The notes beneath the pieces are model-generated. The model did no database searches. It was not told where the DNA came from and worked only from the letters and a program-made list of their open reading frames with translations. The position numbers and the translations under genes were made by a program. Below are positions 6,623-15,694 of a stretch of 64,000 nt of DNA, piece by piece. Source of the stretch: Mucilaginibacter jinjuensis (GTDB taxonomy: Bacteria; Bacteroidota; Bacteroidia; Sphingobacteriales; Sphingobacteriaceae); the NCBI RefSeq assembly GCF_028596025.1, contig NZ_CP117167.1, positions 3,596,001 to 3,660,000 of the forward strand. The letters run 5' to 3'. Within the stretch, counting starts at the first letter, position 1, and each line of letters starts with the position of its first letter.

Positions 6623-9445
6623 ATGCGTAAATTTTTACTGCTTACGCTTGGTATTGCTGCCGCTTATGGTGCAAATGCCCAGCAAGTATCCAAAAAACCT
6701 ATCGATCATTCTGTGTATGATGGCTGGCAAAATGTAGCCAACGAGCGTATCAGCAATGATGGCAAATGGGTTACCTACGTGGTTAAGCCACAACAGGGTG
6801 ATGCCAACCTCGTTATCACCGACGTTAAAAACAAAGCTCCGTTTAAAATTCAACGGGCAGATACCGTTAGGTTTACAGGCGATTCTAAATATGCGGTGTT
6901 TTTGATCCGTCCATTCTATAAAGACATCCGCCAGGCTAAGATCAAGAAGAAAAAACCGGAAGATATGCCTAAAGATACTTTAGGTTATGTGGCTTTAGGT
7001 GCGCAAGCCGTAACTAAAATACCCTCTGTACGCTCATTTAAAATGGCCGAAACTGCCCCGGTTATAGCCTACCTTGCCCCTGCTGATACCGTTAAAAAAC
7101 CAGCGGCTGGTGATACTTCTAAAAAAGCAATAGCAACCACTATTGCCCCGCCTACTAAAGAAGGTGGTAACCTAACCATCTTACAATTACTGAATGGCAA
7201 ACAACGCACGTTTAAATATGTGACCGAATATCAGCTTTCTAAAAATGGAAACCTGCTGGCATTTGCTGTTACCGCACCAAAAAGATCAAAGGACGCAAAA
7301 TCGGCCTTTTACATTTATGATGTGGCGAAGGATGATCTGAAAGACATCAGCAATGGCCGTGGCACTTATAAAAACATAGCTTTTGACGAAACGGCTAAAC
7401 AGGTAGCTTTTACTGCCGAGAAGAATCCGGAAAAAGCGCAGGTAAAGCCATTTAAATTATACTATTATACCATCGGTACAGATAGCGCCAAAGTTGTTGC
7501 CGCTCCGGGTTCTGATGGCATGCCTGCTAAATGGGCTGTTAGCGGCGATGGTCGGGTTTACTTCAGCAAAAGCGGAAGCAAATTATTTTTCGGCACTGCC
7601 CCTATTCCTAAACCTGCTGATACTACCATTGTTGATTTCGAAGTTGCCAAACTCGATATCTGGAATTACAAAGACGATTATCTGCAACCGCAACAATTAA
7701 AAAACTTACAGCGCGAATTGCGTCGTAATTATTTGGCAGTTATCGAACCATCAGAAAGCAATAAATTAATCCAACTGGCCGATTTAGGTGTACAAGATGT
7801 TGCCGTGGCCGCCAATAATGATGCTAGGTATGTATTGGGTACTACCGATACCGGCACCCGCATCCAATCGCAATGGGAAGGCGGAGGCCGAAGCGTTGCC
7901 TGGTTAATTGATACCAAAACTGGTGTGCGTAAGCAGATCAGCGAACGTTCTAAAGGCCGCTACCAGCTTTCTCCGGGTGGCAATTATGTAGTTTGGTTTG
8001 ACCCTAAGGAGCAAAACTGGTTTAGCTACAGCATTGCAACAGGTAAAAAAATCAATTTGACTGCCACCACCGGCACCAAAATGGGCGACGAAGAAAACGA
8101 CGTACCCGATGATCCAAACGCTTATGGCCTTGCAGGCTGGACAACAGGCGATAAAGCTGTGTTGGTGTACGACCGCTACGATATCTGGAGTATCGATCCA
8201 TCTACAGGCGCGGCAATTAATTTCACTAATGGTGTTGGCCGTAAAAACAAACTAATCTTCCGTAATGGTATTTTGATAGAACGTTCGGCAAGTGAAGAAG
8301 ATAAGGCTATCCCGGTTACTAAACCTTACTGGATGCTGGTACAAAATGATGAAACCAAACAATGGGGCTTCTATAAAAAATCATTTGGTACAACAACCGC
8401 TCCGCAGGAAGTAATTATCGCTCCTTTTGCTTACAGCACTTTACAAAAAGCGAAAAACGCGGATATATTTATCTACACTAAACAAAGCTATCTGCAATCG
8501 CCAGACTTGTATGTGTCTGATAATCTGAAGAAAGAAACTCGTTTAAGCGCCATCAACCCGCAGCAAGCACAATATAACTGGGGGACTGCCGAGTTGGTTC
8601 ACTGGACTACGCCTAAAGGCTACCATTCAGACGGTATCTTGTACAAACCAGAAAACTTCGATCCTACTAAGAAGTACCCGATGATCGTTTATTTCTATGA
8701 AAAATTAAGCGATGGTTTATATGGATACATTCCGGCTGCACCAACGCCGTCTCGTTTACCAATTTCTTATTTTGTAAGTAATGGTTATTTAGTGTTTGCA
8801 CCGGATATTAGTTACGAAACCGGTCACCCCGGAGCATCAGCTGTTGAGTTTATTAACTCTGGTGTTGAGGCATTAAAGAAAAATAGCTGGGTTGATGGTG
8901 CACACATCGGTATCCAGGGACAAAGCTGGGGCGGTTATCAGGTAGCATTCCTGATCACCCAAACAGATATGTATGCTGCTGCATGGGCAGGTGCACCTGT
9001 TGCCAACATGACTTCGGCATACGGTGGTATCCGTTGGGAAAGTGGTGTAAGCCGTGAATTCCAGTACGAAAAAACCCAAAGCCGCATAGGTACCGATTTA
9101 TGGAGCAACCCGCAATTATATATCGAGAACTCACCGTTGTTCCAATTACCAAAAGTTCACACGCCTGTGGTAATTATGTCAAACGATGCTGATGGCGCGG
9201 TACCATGGTACCAGGGTATCGAGATGTTTACAGCCCTACGCCGTTTGGGTAAACCGGTTTGGTTATTAGAATACAACAACGAAGCACATAACCTGGTACT
9301 CCGCCAAAACCGTAAAGACATTACCATACGCGAAGGCCAATACTTTGACCATTTTCTGAAAGGCGCACCAATGCCCGAATGGATGAGCAAAGGCGTACCT
9401 GCTGTAGATAAAGGCAAGGATTGGGGATTTACGCTGGACAAATAG
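6623..9445 (+). CDS. S9 family serine peptidase (prolyl oligopeptidase type), secreted
   Basis: A 940-residue exported peptidase (signal peptide MRKFLLLTLGIAAAYGANAQ, cleavage after residue 19 or 20). The first ~640 residues look like a beta-propeller gating domain (WD-like repeats with YVVWFDP, YDRYDIWSID). The C-terminal alpha/beta-hydrolase has the nucleophile motif GQSWGGY with Ser768, acid Asp857 (DGAVPWYQ) and His889 (NEAHNL), so it should be active. It is larger than typical DPP-IV/POP proteins (700-750), mainly through an N-terminal linker rich in Lys, Pro and Thr near 160-180. It is followed by a repeat pair and a terminator. Likely role: cleavage of peptides in the periplasm. Confidence 0.88.
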   Translation: MRKFLLLTLGIAAAYGANAQQVSKKPIDHSVYDGWQNVANERISNDGKWVTYVVKPQQGDANLVITDVKNKAPFKIQRADTVRFTGDSKYAVFLIRPFYKDIRQAKIKKKKPEDMPKDTLGYVALGAQAVTKIPSVRSFKMAETAPVIAYLAPADTVKKPAAGDTSKKAIATTIAPPTKEGGNLTILQLLNGKQRTFKYVTEYQLSKNGNLLAFAVTAPKRSKDAKSAFYIYDVAKDDLKDISNGRGTYKNIAFDETAKQVAFTAEKNPEKAQVKPFKLYYYTIGTDSAKVVAAPGSDGMPAKWAVSGDGRVYFSKSGSKLFFGTAPIPKPADTTIVDFEVAKLDIWNYKDDYLQPQQLKNLQRELRRNYLAVIEPSESNKLIQLADLGVQDVAVAANNDARYVLGTTDTGTRIQSQWEGGGRSVAWLIDTKTGVRKQISERSKGRYQLSPGGNYVVWFDPKEQNWFSYSIATGKKINLTATTGTKMGDEENDVPDDPNAYGLAGWTTGDKAVLVYDRYDIWSIDPSTGAAINFTNGVGRKNKLIFRNGILIERSASEEDKAIPVTKPYWMLVQNDETKQWGFYKKSFGTTTAPQEVIIAPFAYSTLQKAKNADIFIYTKQSYLQSPDLYVSDNLKKETRLSAINPQQAQYNWGTAELVHWTTPKGYHSDGILYKPENFDPTKKYPMIVYFYEKLSDGLYGYIPAAPTPSRLPISYFVSNGYLVFAPDISYETGHPGASAVEFINSGVEALKKNSWVDGAHIGIQGQSWGGYQVAFLITQTDMYAAAWAGAPVANMTSAYGGIRWESGVSREFQYEKTQSRIGTDLWSNPQLYIENSPLFQLPKVHTPVVIMSNDADGAVPWYQGIEMFTALRRLGKPVWLLEYNNEAHNLVLRQNRKDITIREGQYFDHFLKGAPMPEWMSKGVPAVDKGKDWGFTLDK

Positions 9446-9453
9446 GCACTCAA

Positions 9454-9521
9454 CGTAGAGACACAATACTTTGTGTCTCCTTAATAATTTAAACAGAGAC
9501 ACAAAGTATTGTGTCTCTACG
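9454..9521. repeat. Paired GTAGAGACACAA palindromic repeats (REPIN-like), copy pair 1
   Basis: Two copies of a ~26-nt palindromic unit (GTAGAGACACAA then TNNTTTGTGTCTC) lie head to head, plus orientation at 9454-9480 and minus at 9496-9521, separated by 16 nt. Both share the central variant aatactttg and are reverse complements of each other, so the pair can fold into one long hairpin. Confidence 0.8.
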
Positions 9522-9523
9522 GG

Positions 9524-9553
9524 AAAAGGGTTCGATAAAATCGAACCCTTTTT
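9524..9553. terminator. Bidirectional intrinsic terminator
   Basis: Perfect 12-bp stem aaaagggttcga / tcgaaccctttt with loop taaaa, followed by T residues on plus and by T residues on the minus strand. It serves both the S9 peptidase and the convergent lipoprotein gene at 9567. The gggttcga string resembles a tRNA T-arm but no tRNA surrounds it. Confidence 0.85.
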
Positions 9554-9566
9554 TATTGCTAAATAT

Positions 9567-10007
9567 CTAGTTAGCCGTATAGAAAATGGTAGTTTTTGCC
9601 AGTTTATAGGTGTAACTGCTTGAAGTTGTTTTTTTCGTCAGAAAAAGGCTATCCCCCCTAGTGGTATATGTGTATGTGCCGTTCAAAATAATCCCCCAAT
9701 CAAAATTGGCTGTATGTACTGTTGTGTCTGTATAAGCTATTTGATTGTTACTGATACTGAAATGGCCGCCCCCGCCAGCCCCAAAAGTACTTACCGGAGA
9801 CGACGCTGTATATTTATTGGCACGCATATTTATACTAACCTTGCCGTTTATTGGCGTATAAACTGTAGCTCCAATTGCGCTATAAGCAAAATCGCCGTAA
9901 TAAGATCCATCCAGATTAGACGCTACCGTTGGAATAGTTTTCTCTTTCTTGCATCCTGCCGATAATAAGATTGCTACAATTGGAATATATAGCTTGAGTG
10001 CTTTCAT
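9567..10007 (-). CDS. Small lipoprotein, beta-rich, function unknown
   Basis: 146 residues with a type II signal peptide: charged start MKALK, hydrophobic core IVAILL and lipobox LSAGC, giving lipid-modified Cys19. The mature part (DGSYYGDFAYS, GKVSINM, FDWGIILNGTYTY) alternates hydrophobic and polar residues, typical of an all-beta extracytoplasmic domain. I do not recognise a named family. It lies 60 bp from the membrane protein gene upstream on the same strand. Confidence 0.7.
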   Translation of the reverse strand: MKALKLYIPIVAILLSAGCKKEKTIPTVASNLDGSYYGDFAYSAIGATVYTPINGKVSINMRANKYTASSPVSTFGAGGGGHFSISNNQIAYTDTTVHTANFDWGIILNGTYTYTTRGDSLFLTKKTTSSSYTYKLAKTTIFYTAN

Positions 10008-10067
10008 AATGAAGGTTTTATGTCATTACGACAGGCTATAATATATTGCTACAATTAGTATAAAATA

Positions 10068-10574
10068 TTATTTCTCTTTACTAAAAGCAGTGCTCAGCAA
10101 ATCGGCGCTAAGTATTATCAGAATACCAAATAAGAGCTTTATTACTTCAATGGTTATGCCGGGTAATTGATTTGGTGGCATTAAACCGTTACTGCGCAAA
10201 TGAAAATAATTATATATGCCATAACACACATCTGGTAAACTCCAGATAAAGGTTAACCCTCCGATTAAAACCAATGCTATTTCATAAATGGTTTTCTTGC
10301 CGGCAAATAGTTTAACCTCATCTTCCACGTTGTCAGGTTTGGTTATTTTGGCAACAATTATTTTTGTTCTAAATATCAGAAAATAAGATGTCAGCGAAAA
10401 CATCACCAACCCGAAAACAGCACTTAATAAAATAGTGCCGCCAAAGCCCTGCGTAGTGCTGGTTGCGCTGTAAAATAGTATTTCAAGAATGCCTCTTAAT
10501 GAATAAATAATTTGGGTAATCAGGTAAATCCCCATCAGCCTTACAGCTATTTCATAGACATCAGTTTTTTTCAT
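10068..10574 (-). CDS. Integral membrane protein, unknown function
   Basis: 168 residues with about four hydrophobic helices (near 12-33, 44-68, 94-115 and 140-160). Two halves begin similarly, DVYEIAVRLMGIYLI near residue 4 and TIYEIALVLIGGLTFI near residue 95, suggesting an internal duplication of a two-helix unit. No catalytic motif is visible. An imperfect -7-like element (CATATTTG, 10603-10596 minus) lies about 25 bp upstream. It may be transcribed with the lipoprotein gene downstream. Confidence 0.65.
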   Translation of the reverse strand: MKKTDVYEIAVRLMGIYLITQIIYSLRGILEILFYSATSTTQGFGGTILLSAVFGLVMFSLTSYFLIFRTKIIVAKITKPDNVEDEVKLFAGKKTIYEIALVLIGGLTFIWSLPDVCYGIYNYFHLRSNGLMPPNQLPGITIEVIKLLFGILIILSADLLSTAFSKEK

Positions 10575-10624
10575 GCAAAAAAATTTAGGTGCACAAATAT
10601 GACTGAAAATCTTTCAATTCCAAA

Positions 10625-11314
10625 TTACTCCAGGTAATAATGTTTAATCTGGTTCAGCCTGTCATCAAGTTCATAAACCCAGGGCGTTGCAGTCGGGATA
10701 TCCAATTTTGCTACTTCCTCGTCTGACAGGTTATCAATATACTGAACCAGCGCACGCAGACTATTACCGTGTGCGCAGATAATTACTTTTTGGTTTTGGC
10801 GTAATGCCGGTACAATACTTTCGTGCCAGAAAGGTAGTGCCCTGTCCATGGTTTCGCTCAGGTTTTCGGTAAGTGGTAATTCGCGATAGGTTAAATCATT
10901 ATAACGCAGGTAATGGCCGGGGAAACGTTCGTCCTCTTCAGTAATAGCAGGTGGATGTTCAAGTGGATCGCGGCGCCATTTACGCACCTGCTCTTCGCCA
11001 TATTTTTCAATGGTTTCGGCTTTATTCAATCCTTGTAAGGCACCATAAAAACGTTCATTAAGCCGCCATGATTTCTCTACGGGGATCCAAAGCATATCCA
11101 GCTCATCCAGCGCCACATGCATCGTTTTAATGGCACGCTTTAGTACCGATGTAAAACCAATATCGAAAGTATAGCCGTGTTTTTTAAGCAGTTGCCCTGC
11201 CCTTTTGGCCTGGGCGAAACCTTCTTCAGATAGGTCTACATCTGTCCAGCCTGTAAAACGGTTTTCTTTGTTCCATGTACTCTCGCCATGTCGTATCAAT
11301 ACCAGCTTTTGCAT
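10625..11314 (-). CDS. gpmA: 2,3-bisphosphoglycerate-dependent phosphoglycerate mutase
   Basis: Interconverts 3- and 2-phosphoglycerate in glycolysis and gluconeogenesis. From the ATG at 11314 the protein has 229 residues and starts [12 protein letters not shown], so the phospho-accepting His9 sits in the family's RHGES motif. The second active-site histidine is in [12 protein letters not shown], and the dPGM-specific [13 protein letters not shown] and [15 protein letters not shown] are present. A frame-compatible ATG nine codons upstream (11341) adds residues that other members lack, so the inner start is preferred. Confidence 0.93.
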   Translation of the reverse strand: MQKLVLIRHGESTWNKENRFTGWTDVDLSEEGFAQAKRAGQLLKKHGYTFDIGFTSVLKRAIKTMHVALDELDMLWIPVEKSWRLNERFYGALQGLNKAETIEKYGEEQVRKWRRDPLEHPPAITEEDERFPGHYLRYNDLTYRELPLTENLSETMDRALPFWHESIVPALRQNQKVIICAHGNSLRALVQYIDNLSDEEVAKLDIPTATPWVYELDDRLNQIKHYYLE

Positions 11315-11411
11315 ATCCCAAATAACGGAAATTACTACCATCAGTTTTTGCTTATTGTTAATTGTTTACAAATCAGCTACATTGCAGTAACCAATTTATT
11401 AAAAACCTTTT

Positions 11412-12017
11412 ATGAGCTTTATCCCAACTACACCCGTTACGGTGAAAGATAGTAATGGCATTGCCAACCCTGCACCGCTCGGCCTTTGCGCTTTCGGTAT
11501 GACAACCGTATTACTCAACCTGCACAATGCCGGCTTTTTTGAAATGAACTCCATGATATTTGCTATGGGCTTATTTTATGGAGGCCTGGCACAAGTTATA
11601 GCCGGTATTATCGAAGCCAAAAAGAACAATACCTTCGGCCTCACCGCATTTACATCTTATGGTTTCTTCTGGCTCTCGCTGGTAGGTTTATTAGTGATGC
11701 CTAAACTGGGCTGGGTAGCCCCAGCTTCAGAAAGTGCTATGATTGCTTATTTAAGTATCTGGGGACTATTCACGTTTTGCCTATTTTTTGGTACTTTAAG
11801 ATTAAACCGTGCATTACAATTTGTGTTCGCATCGTTAACTGTCCTATTCTTTTTACTGGTAGCGGGCGATGCCACAGGTAACCCTGCCATTAAACATTTA
11901 GCCGGATACGAAGGTATTATTTGCGGCCTGTCTGCCGTTTATACTGGTATAGCCAACGTACTCAATGAGGTTTACGGAAAAACTGTTTTACCTATTGGTC
12001 CAGTTGCTGCAAAATAA
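11412..12017 (+). CDS. Acetate/succinate uptake transporter (GPR1/FUN34/YaaH, SatP family)
   Basis: 201-residue inner-membrane protein with six hydrophobic helices. It carries the family signature [14 protein letters not shown] (residues 18-31), the conserved asparagine/glycine pattern [12 protein letters not shown] (near 55) and a [10 protein letters not shown] motif. Members carry acetate or succinate with protons. There is no acetate-metabolism gene next to it; a SRPBCC protein follows after 23 bp and may share the transcript. Confidence 0.88.
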   Translation: MSFIPTTPVTVKDSNGIANPAPLGLCAFGMTTVLLNLHNAGFFEMNSMIFAMGLFYGGLAQVIAGIIEAKKNNTFGLTAFTSYGFFWLSLVGLLVMPKLGWVAPASESAMIAYLSIWGLFTFCLFFGTLRLNRALQFVFASLTVLFFLLVAGDATGNPAIKHLAGYEGIICGLSAVYTGIANVLNEVYGKTVLPIGPVAAK

Positions 12018-12040
12018 AAAGGTATTAGTAACTTGCAGCC

Positions 12041-12424
12041 GTGAAAGATTTTAAAAAATACTACATCATCCCTGCCGATCCGCAGGACGTTTATAATGCC
12101 ATTACCAACCCGGTTACGATCCAATTATGGACCGGCGATCCGGCTGTTATGTCGACCGTACCGGGATCAGAGTTCTCTTTATGGGAAGATAGCATCATCG
12201 GCAAAAACCTCGAGTTTGAAGAGAATAAGAAAATTGTGCAACAATGGTATTTTGATGGGCAAGATGAGCCATCCATCGTAACCATAAAACTTCATCCGCA
12301 TGATGACGGCACTTCTGTAGAAGTTCGCCACACAAACATCCCCGATGAAGCGTATACTGATATTACCGAAGGGTGGGTAGATGCTTATCTAAGCGGATTA
12401 GATGATTTTTTCGGAAGCATTTAG
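12041..12424 (+). CDS. SRPBCC/AHSA1-like START-fold protein
   Basis: 127-residue cytoplasmic protein starting at GTG (12041); no earlier ATG fits. The order beta-helix-beta with AITNPVTIQLWTGDP, LEFEENKKIVQQWYF and a long C-terminal helix (ITEGWVDAYLSGLDDFF) is that of activator-of-Hsp90/SRPBCC proteins, which bind hydrophobic ligands in a helix-grip pocket. Ligand and role are unknown. A perfect terminator at 12542 ends the unit. Confidence 0.75.
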   Translation: MKDFKKYYIIPADPQDVYNAITNPVTIQLWTGDPAVMSTVPGSEFSLWEDSIIGKNLEFEENKKIVQQWYFDGQDEPSIVTIKLHPHDDGTSVEVRHTNIPDEAYTDITEGWVDAYLSGLDDFFGSI

Positions 12425-12430
12425 GCAATT

Positions 12431-12540
12431 AGCTAATTTTTCGATTCGGCAATTTGACAATGAATTTGTTAATGAGGTAATTTGTTGATTTGTTGATGGC
12501 TTATCCCCAATGAACTATTGAACAAATGAACCAATGAACA
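12431..12540. repeat. Word-like repeat region
   Basis: It contains aatttgttgatttgttgatgg followed by aatgaactattgaac, aaatgaaccaatgaacat. Short near-identical words are repeated with small changes; the second half resembles the element at 57070-57103. No open frame is credible. Confidence 0.45.
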
Positions 12541-12541
12541 T

Positions 12542-12588
12542 AAAACAAGAAAGCCGCTTAGCATTACGCTAAGCGGCTTTCTTGTTTT
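12542..12588. terminator. Strong bidirectional terminator
   Basis: 21-bp perfect stem: arms 12542-12562 and 12568-12588 around loop attac, with the core gccgcttagc. Terminal A and T runs on both sides suit both the SRPBCC gene (plus) and the OmpA gene (minus). Confidence 0.92.
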
Positions 12589-12599
12589 ATAAATGTCGA

Positions 12600-13958
12600 T
12601 TACAACAAGGTAAACTCAACACGACGGTTTTGTTGACGTCCTGCTGCGGTTTTGTTAGTTGCAATTGGCTGGCCTTTACCGTAACCGGTAGCTTCAATTC
12701 TTGAAGCATTGGCACCTTTGCTTACTAAGTATTCTTTAACTGCTTCTGCACGGTCTTTAGACAGTTTTAAGTTAGCAGCATCAGAACCTACGTTATCTGT
12801 GTGGCCAGCTAATTTCAGGCTGAAGTTTTTGTTGATCAGGATCTCAGCAACATGGTCAAGGCTTTCATGTGAATGCTCTTTAATTGTTGCTTTACCGAAA
12901 TCAAACTCAAGGTTTGCAATCGCATTTTTAACAATACGTCTGTCTTCTTCAGTGATAACAATTTTTGCCGGAGGTAATGGGCAACCTGCACCATCAACTT
13001 TTACACCCGCTGGCGTGTTAGGGCATTTATCAAATAAATCGATAACACCATCACCATCTTGGTCTGCAGTAAATTTAGCGTTAAGTGCTGCTAAATTTGC
13101 GTTGGTTGCATCCAAATCTGATCTTAATTTATCATTTTTAGCACGTTCTGCAGCTAATTGAGCGTCTAATTGTGCATCTTTAATTAAGTACTCAGTACGC
13201 ATTGAGTTAACCGGGTTGTGTTGAATTAACTTAGGTTTTGATGATTTACCTAAAGCAAATTCTAAACCAACGTGTGCGTAAGAGAATTTATCGTTAGTGC
13301 TACCGATTTTGTATCCGTCGAAATTATCGCCGTCAACAAAATTAACCTGGTAACCTAAATCTAAACCAACAACACTTGATAGGTTGATTTTGAAACCTAA
13401 ACCTACAGGGATGTAAGCTTGTTTAATGCTACCACCATCTTGTTTGTATGGAGTTTCAACACCGCTTAAAGTTCTAAGGGTTGGTTTAAAACCCATTAAA
13501 CCAAAACCTGCTGAGAAGTAAGGTTGAATAGCATTTTTCTCATTTCTCCAGCTGATGTTAGCCAATGTAAACTGGCCTTGTAAATCAACTGCATAATTAA
13601 TTTGTGTTTTGTAGCTATCGCGGATACCTGCAGTAGCGCTTGGCACAGGGCCTGCACCTTCTACGTTACCACGGAAAAAGTTTAATTGCGCACCGAATGA
13701 GTGAGACAGTTGATCTCTTACGTAAGCGCCATATCCAACATTACTACGTGGGGTTCCGTAATCGTCGTGACCTCTGAAAATAGTATAAGGGGTTAATAAG
13801 CCTCCGTCAACACCAATAGACCAGGTACGGAATTGTTGTCCTTTTGCGAAAGGCTGCACATAATCTGCTTTGCTAAGCGAATCTGTTTGAGCCATTAGTT
13901 TACCACTCACTAGCATTGCTGCCATTAGTAGCATCTTTTTGTTAGAATTGATTTTCAT
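12600..13958 (-). CDS. OmpA-family outer membrane porin with TSP3 linker
   Basis: 452 residues. Signal peptide at 1-23 (cleavage after LMAQ). Residues ~45-235 form a transmembrane beta-barrel of alternating aromatic and glycine strands (RTWSIGVDGGLL, YAHVGLEFALG). A coiled-coil-like stretch (LIKDAQLDAQLAAERAKND) follows, then a calcium-binding thrombospondin type 3 motif DQDGDGVIDLFDKCPNTP near 297. The OmpA peptidoglycan-binding domain from ~345 has LAGHTDNVGSDAANLKLS and GRQQNRRVEF. It tethers the outer membrane to the wall. A long AT-rich gap (13959-14216) separates it from osmC. Confidence 0.92.
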   Translation of the reverse strand: MKINSNKKMLLMAAMLVSGKLMAQTDSLSKADYVQPFAKGQQFRTWSIGVDGGLLTPYTIFRGHDDYGTPRSNVGYGAYVRDQLSHSFGAQLNFFRGNVEGAGPVPSATAGIRDSYKTQINYAVDLQGQFTLANISWRNEKNAIQPYFSAGFGLMGFKPTLRTLSGVETPYKQDGGSIKQAYIPVGLGFKINLSSVVGLDLGYQVNFVDGDNFDGYKIGSTNDKFSYAHVGLEFALGKSSKPKLIQHNPVNSMRTEYLIKDAQLDAQLAAERAKNDKLRSDLDATNANLAALNAKFTADQDGDGVIDLFDKCPNTPAGVKVDGAGCPLPPAKIVITEEDRRIVKNAIANLEFDFGKATIKEHSHESLDHVAEILINKNFSLKLAGHTDNVGSDAANLKLSKDRAEAVKEYLVSKGANASRIEATGYGKGQPIATNKTAAGRQQNRRVEFTLL

Positions 13959-14216
13959 ATTATTTGGTTAAGTATAGAAATAACAGGGATTAACCTGCAT
14001 GTGCCATCAATAGCAACATGCGTGCCATTAACTAACCCTTAAACCAGCTACCGGAGTTATTGTTTGCTCAATTGTAACAAACTTGTTAACATAAGGAATA
14101 GGTAACTAACTTAAAAGTTAGCAGATGTTTGTATAAGTGGAGGAATATGAAATAGTTGGCTAAATATAATTATTTATAGCATACTCTACTAAAGTATGCT
14201 ATAAATAATGCTTTTG

Positions 14217-14642
14217 TTATATATGGTGCACAAAAACTTTAGTCTGTATCTTAGTACCAGAGCCTGTCAATGTAGCAGCAACAGAGCAATATTTTTCAAG
14301 CGATAGGTCAACCGCTCGCTTGGCTTTATCTTCATCAACATTACCATAAATATGGAAATCGATGTTTACAGTTTGCCACAAAGATGGTTCTTTTCCCGGT
14401 TCGCGTTCGCCGCTGATGGTCATTTTGTAGTCTTTTACATCCTGGCGTTGTTTCTTTAAAATGCTGATCACATCAATACCTGCACAACCACCCAAACCCA
14501 TCAGCAACATTTGCATCGGGCGAACACCGTAATCCCAGCCACCACTTTCGGGGCTGCTATCCATCTTAACAATGTGTCCGGCTTCGTCAGTAGCTTCAAA
14601 ACCAAAATCTCCTTTTACTCTTTTTAGTTCTATGGTAGGCAT
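14217..14642 (-). CDS. OsmC family peroxiredoxin-like protein
   Basis: 141 residues. OsmC/Ohr proteins reduce hydroperoxides with two cysteines, both seen here: GLGGCAG near residue 53 and KYCSVAAT near 117. The central motif GVRPMQMLLMGLGGCAGIDVISILKK is the hallmark helix. The spacing fits the YhfA-like subgroup better than Ohr, so the natural substrate is uncertain. A second OsmC is encoded at 25559. Confidence 0.88.
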   Translation of the reverse strand: MPTIELKRVKGDFGFEATDEAGHIVKMDSSPESGGWDYGVRPMQMLLMGLGGCAGIDVISILKKQRQDVKDYKMTISGEREPGKEPSLWQTVNIDFHIYGNVDEDKAKRAVDLSLEKYCSVAATLTGSGTKIQTKVFVHHI

Positions 14643-14745
14643 GATATGATATGTAAAATGTTAGTTGCGAAGTTAAGATTTTGTCGTTCATTTCGATATA
14701 CAAAACAATTAAAGCCTACCTTACACTATCTGAAATGACTATTCT

Positions 14746-15222
14746 ATGAAAAAAACCTGTTTAACCTTATTATTCTCTTTTATTGCATACGTAAGCTTTG
14801 CCCAACAAAGTTTAATCTCTTATGAGGACATTAAGTACTTACTGCATAATAATCTCGGTAAGGCAGATACCTTTTTAGTAGCTAAAGGTTATACACTAAA
14901 GGAGAGCAAACCCAATGCTAAAACTAAAAAATATACATTAAACCAGCCTCAAAACACACAGAATAATATCGAAATGCGCTCTGATGGTAAAAAGATCTTT
15001 ATCTCTTTGCAAACCAATGTGCTTGAGCAGTACAATCTGTTACTCAACTCTATCTCTCAATACAAAACAACAAATTCTAATATAGGCGATGTGCAGGTAT
15101 ATCAGGTGAAAGACCTTGGCACTATCTACATTACTGTAAATGATAGCGCACCATACGATCCGCTGAAAAAAGATTATGATATACAGATTGTACCCGATAA
15201 AAACGTTACGGCCGTTAACTAA
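14746..15222 (+). CDS. Secreted protein of unknown function
   Basis: 158 residues with a signal peptide (TCLTLLFSFIAYVSFAQ, cleavage near residue 20). The mature part is polar and Lys/Asn/Gln rich with repeated short strands (MRSDGKKIFISLQTN, DLGTIYITVND). No motif recognised. Its last 4 bp overlap the last 4 bp of the convergent DUF3052 gene, so no terminator fits between the two. Confidence 0.6.
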   Translation: MKKTCLTLLFSFIAYVSFAQQSLISYEDIKYLLHNNLGKADTFLVAKGYTLKESKPNAKTKKYTLNQPQNTQNNIEMRSDGKKIFISLQTNVLEQYNLLLNSISQYKTTNSNIGDVQVYQVKDLGTIYITVNDSAPYDPLKKDYDIQIVPDKNVTAVN

Positions 15223-15626
15223 ACACGGTCTTTAACGGGTATCACCAATTTTAAACCAGACCATACTTCATCTACAGCACATACTTTAATATCAACCAGT
15301 CCAATTTGTAAGCCGTAATTGTGGATTATATCTTCTGTTATATCTGTTGGTACTTTCGAAGCTTTCTTCGGCCACGAAACCCAGATCATCCCATTTTGCC
15401 TGATAGCTGCCTTTATTAAAGGCAGCTGTTGCTCATATTCATCTCTTTGTTTGGTGAAGAAATGGACAAAATCGAGCTCCCTGTCTCCTATTGTATTGAT
15501 GGATAAATTTGCGGGCAGATCTGTAAACAAGGAGAAATAATAATCAGGCGCATTGATCAGGTTAATTTGAAAACCATCCTTAATGCCTAATTTTTTGGCT
15601 AATGGAGTTGCCGAGTATCCTGCCAT
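15219..15626 (-). CDS. DUF3052 family protein
   Basis: 135 residues beginning MAGYSATPLAKKLGIKDGF, the typical start of DUF3052 proteins. The middle has DFVHFFTKQRDEYEQQLP and a conserved WVSWPKKASKVPTDIT motif, and the end reads VDEVWSGLKLVIP. The family is common in Bacteroidota and Actinobacteria, with no established biochemical role. It overlaps its convergent neighbour by 4 bp. Confidence 0.8.
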   Translation of the reverse strand: MAGYSATPLAKKLGIKDGFQINLINAPDYYFSLFTDLPANLSINTIGDRELDFVHFFTKQRDEYEQQLPLIKAAIRQNGMIWVSWPKKASKVPTDITEDIIHNYGLQIGLVDIKVCAVDEVWSGLKLVIPVKDRV

Positions 15627-15694
15627 TGTTTGTGTTTTAAATACGGTTTATAAAATCAAACAAAAAAACTAACTTCAAACCCTTAATCAATCGC

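Noticed and set aside
9524-9553. gggttcga string resembling a tRNA T-arm
   Set aside because: It is the stem of a perfect terminator with no acceptor, anticodon or D arm around it. No tRNA gene was found anywhere.
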